DNA from: Novosphingobium sp.
GTDB lineage: Bacteria; Pseudomonadota; Alphaproteobacteria; Sphingomonadales; Sphingomonadaceae
DNA length: 6,320 nucleotides
Direction of reading: 5' to 3'
NCBI GenBank assembly: GCA_028697875.1
Contig: JAQVEQ010000158.1
Coordinates: forward strand, 1-6,320
Shown: positions 5,192 through 6,320 of the stretch, one piece after another
Layout of the letters: the number at the start of each line of letters is the position of its first letter
Numbering within the stretch: the first letter of the stretch is position 1
The notes under the pieces: model-generated
The model's input: only the letters and a program-made list of their open reading frames with translations
Told to the model about the DNA's origin: nothing
Database searches by the model: none
Translations under genes and position numbers: made by a program

Positions 5192-5968
5192 ATGGTTGGC
5201 AAGCGGCTGGCGGACAAAGCCATTATCGTTATCGGATCCGGCACGGGCATCGGCGCGGCGACCTCGCGCCGCCTGGCGGAAGAGGGCGCGAAAGTGTGCC
5301 TGGCCGATATCAACCTCGCCGCCGCGCAAGCCGTCGCCGAGGATATCCGCGCCAAAGGGGGCGATGCCTTCGCGACATTGATCGATCTTGCCGACGAAAG
5401 CCTTGTCGCAACCGCGATCGACGGCGCGGCCGGACGGTTCGGCCGCCTGGACGGCGCCCATATCAACGCCGCCGACATGGCCACCTTGATGAAGGATACC
5501 GATATCCTCGACGAACCGATGGCCGTGTTCGACCGGACATGGCAGGTCAACTTGCGCGGCCACGTGCTATGCACCCGCGCGATCCTGCCGCACCTGCTGC
5601 AAGGCGGGGGCGGGGCCATCGTCTACACCAGCTCCGGTGCGGCCGTCTGGGGCGAACCGGTCCGCCCGGCCTATGCCATCGCCAAGAGCGGGATGAACGC
5701 ACTGATGCGCCATGTCGCCGCCGCCTGGGGCAAGCGGGGAATCACGGCCAATTGCGTGGCGCCGGGCCTGACGATCACCGAAACCATGAAGGAACGGCGG
5801 GGCGACACCAACAACGACTTCCAGGACGCCATGCTGGAAATGACGCCGAACGTGCGGCTGGGCCGGCCGGAAGACATCGCCGGCATGGTCGCCATGCTGC
5901 TGTCGGAAGACGGCCGCTGGATCAACGGCCAGACCTACAATGTCGATGGCGGCGTGATCAAAACCTGA
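5192..5968 (+). CDS. Classical short-chain dehydrogenase/reductase (NAD(P)-dependent oxidoreductase)
   Basis: This 258-residue protein has the normal length and full motif set of a classical SDR. The cofactor loop is G15-S-G-T-G-I-G21, and Asp39 at the end of the second strand (CLADI) indicates NAD(H) preference. INAAD (91-95) takes the place of the usual NNAG. The catalytic tetrad is complete: Asn120 (WQVNLRG), Ser148 (YTSSGAA), Tyr161 and Lys165 (PAYAIAK). The C-terminus ends in the typical NGQTYNVDGGVIKT. It would interconvert a secondary alcohol and a ketone in the cytoplasm; next to a P450 it plausibly oxidises the hydroxylated product. The ATG at 5192 is preceded by GGAG (5183-5186) 5 nt away. 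An upstream in-frame ATG at 5030 would add 54 residues before the Rossmann fold and overlap the operator cluster, so it was rejected. The gene is divergent from iclR. Exact substrate is not readable. Confidence 0.93.
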   Translation: MVGKRLADKAIIVIGSGTGIGAATSRRLAEEGAKVCLADINLAAAQAVAEDIRAKGGDAFATLIDLADESLVATAIDGAAGRFGRLDGAHINAADMATLMKDTDILDEPMAVFDRTWQVNLRGHVLCTRAILPHLLQGGGGAIVYTSSGAAVWGEPVRPAYAIAKSGMNALMRHVAAAWGKRGITANCVAPGLTITETMKERRGDTNNDFQDAMLEMTPNVRLGRPEDIAGMVAMLLSEDGRWINGQTYNVDGGVIKT

Positions 5969-5972
5969 GTGC

Positions 5973-5988
5973 GGGACCTAGACGTCCC
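5973..5988. terminator. Short hairpin at the convergent SDR/hypothetical gene junction
   Basis: GGGAC (5973-5977) pairs with GTCCC (5984-5988) around a six-base loop that contains the stop codon of the gene on the - strand. The stem has five pairs and no U-tract follows on either strand, so it is at best a weak terminator. It is listed because only 9 bp separate the two stop codons and no better signal is present. Confidence 0.3.
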
Positions 5989-6295
5989 AGCCATGGAAAA
6001 CGACCGGCGGCGTGAGCCCGAAATCCGCGTTAGCCGTGTCGTTGCCAACAAGCACGCCCCACGCCTTGCCCGAAACGTCGCCGGCGTCCTGCCACCCCCC
6101 TGGCGAGAGGGCTTCGACCTTGCCGGACTGGAATCCGGGAATCAGGAGAAGGGACTTGTCGGCGGCCTTCTCGTCGGCATGGATGAACAGCGCGAGGCGC
6201 TTGTCCCTGCCGGAAGCTGCGAAGAAGTCTTCGTAGCTTTTCCTGAACGCGGGCCATTCAGCCAGCGTCATCGTCTTGGTGCGATAATCGGCCAT
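5978..6295 (-). CDS. Hypothetical protein, about 105 residues (may extend past the window edge)
   Basis: I do not recognise this family. From the ATG at 6295 the protein begins MADYRTKTMTLAEWPAFRKS and runs about 105 residues. It is soluble, with no signal peptide or membrane segment, and moderately rich in Trp and acidic residues. It has an amphipathic N-terminal half (EWPAFRKSYEDFFAASG), a hydrophobic strand RLALFIHAD, and a Gly-rich C-terminal part around GKAWGVLVGND. The ATG lacks a clear Shine-Dalgarno. The frame stays open upstream through a GTG at 6313 to the edge, so the true start may lie outside. It converges on the classical SDR and is transcribed from the right, so it probably belongs to a neighbouring unit rather than the P450 cluster. 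Codon use in the frame looks like that of its neighbours, which supports a real gene. Confidence 0.6.
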   Translation of the reverse strand: MADYRTKTMTLAEWPAFRKSYEDFFAASGRDKRLALFIHADEKAADKSLLLIPGFQSGKVEALSPGGWQDAGDVSGKAWGVLVGNDTANADFGLTPPVVFHGWDV

Positions 6296-6320
6296 CTGCA
6301 AATCATACCACACGGGCGGC

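Noticed and set aside
5008..6015. 335-residue Arg-rich frame on the + strand overlapping the classical SDR
   Set aside because: A frame-shifted shadow of the SDR gene; the product is dominated by Arg and Gly and the real frame has the full catalytic tetrad.

Overview
The window is GC-rich (by eye well above 60 %) and densely coded. Its gene content suggests an alphaproteobacterium, most likely a sphingomonad (Novosphingobium/Sphingobium type): a CYP101-like P450, a Spinster-like MFS carrier, two short-chain dehydrogenases, and MarR and IclR regulators. The taxonomic call is inference from gene families and composition; there is no rRNA or other marker.

Layout, left to right: the 3' end of a MarR-family regulator gene (+, 2-241) runs tail to tail into a gene for an extended/atypical SDR (-, 238-1155). 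A divergent spacer (1156-1337) separates that from an MFS transporter gene (+, 1338-2657). The transporter converges on a CYP101-like cytochrome P450 gene (-, 2694-3914), with a strong hairpin between them. Upstream of the P450 on the same strand is an IclR-family regulator gene (-, 4060-4917). A 274-bp divergent spacer (4918-5191) full of inverted repeats lies between iclR and a classical SDR gene (+, 5192-5968). The window ends with a small hypothetical gene (-, 5978 to about 6295). Strand alternates almost gene by gene, and hairpins sit at all three convergent junctions. No mobile element, CRISPR array, tRNA or rRNA is visible.

How the genes may work together (inference): this looks like a catabolic island for a hydrophobic small molecule such as a terpenoid, ionone-like or alicyclic compound. 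The MFS protein would move substrate or product, the P450 would hydroxylate it, and the classical SDR would oxidise the resulting alcohol to a ketone. The IclR protein would act as local switch. No ferredoxin or ferredoxin reductase gene is present, so the P450 must use redox partners encoded elsewhere. Camphor-contact residues of P450cam are replaced while the electron-transfer and oxygen-activation residues are kept, so camphor is unlikely to be the substrate.

The most interesting signal is in the regulatory DNA. The iclR/SDR spacer holds TTCCG/CGGAA half-sites spaced at roughly helical-turn intervals, centred on a perfect 18-bp inverted repeat with the core TCCG-N6-CGGA. The same core recurs only once more that I can see, in the gap upstream of the P450. 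iclR itself has a readable sigma70-type promoter whose -35 and spacer are covered by a second inverted repeat. Together these suggest an IclR regulon covering the SDR, the P450 and iclR itself. No previously undescribed kind of system is evident.
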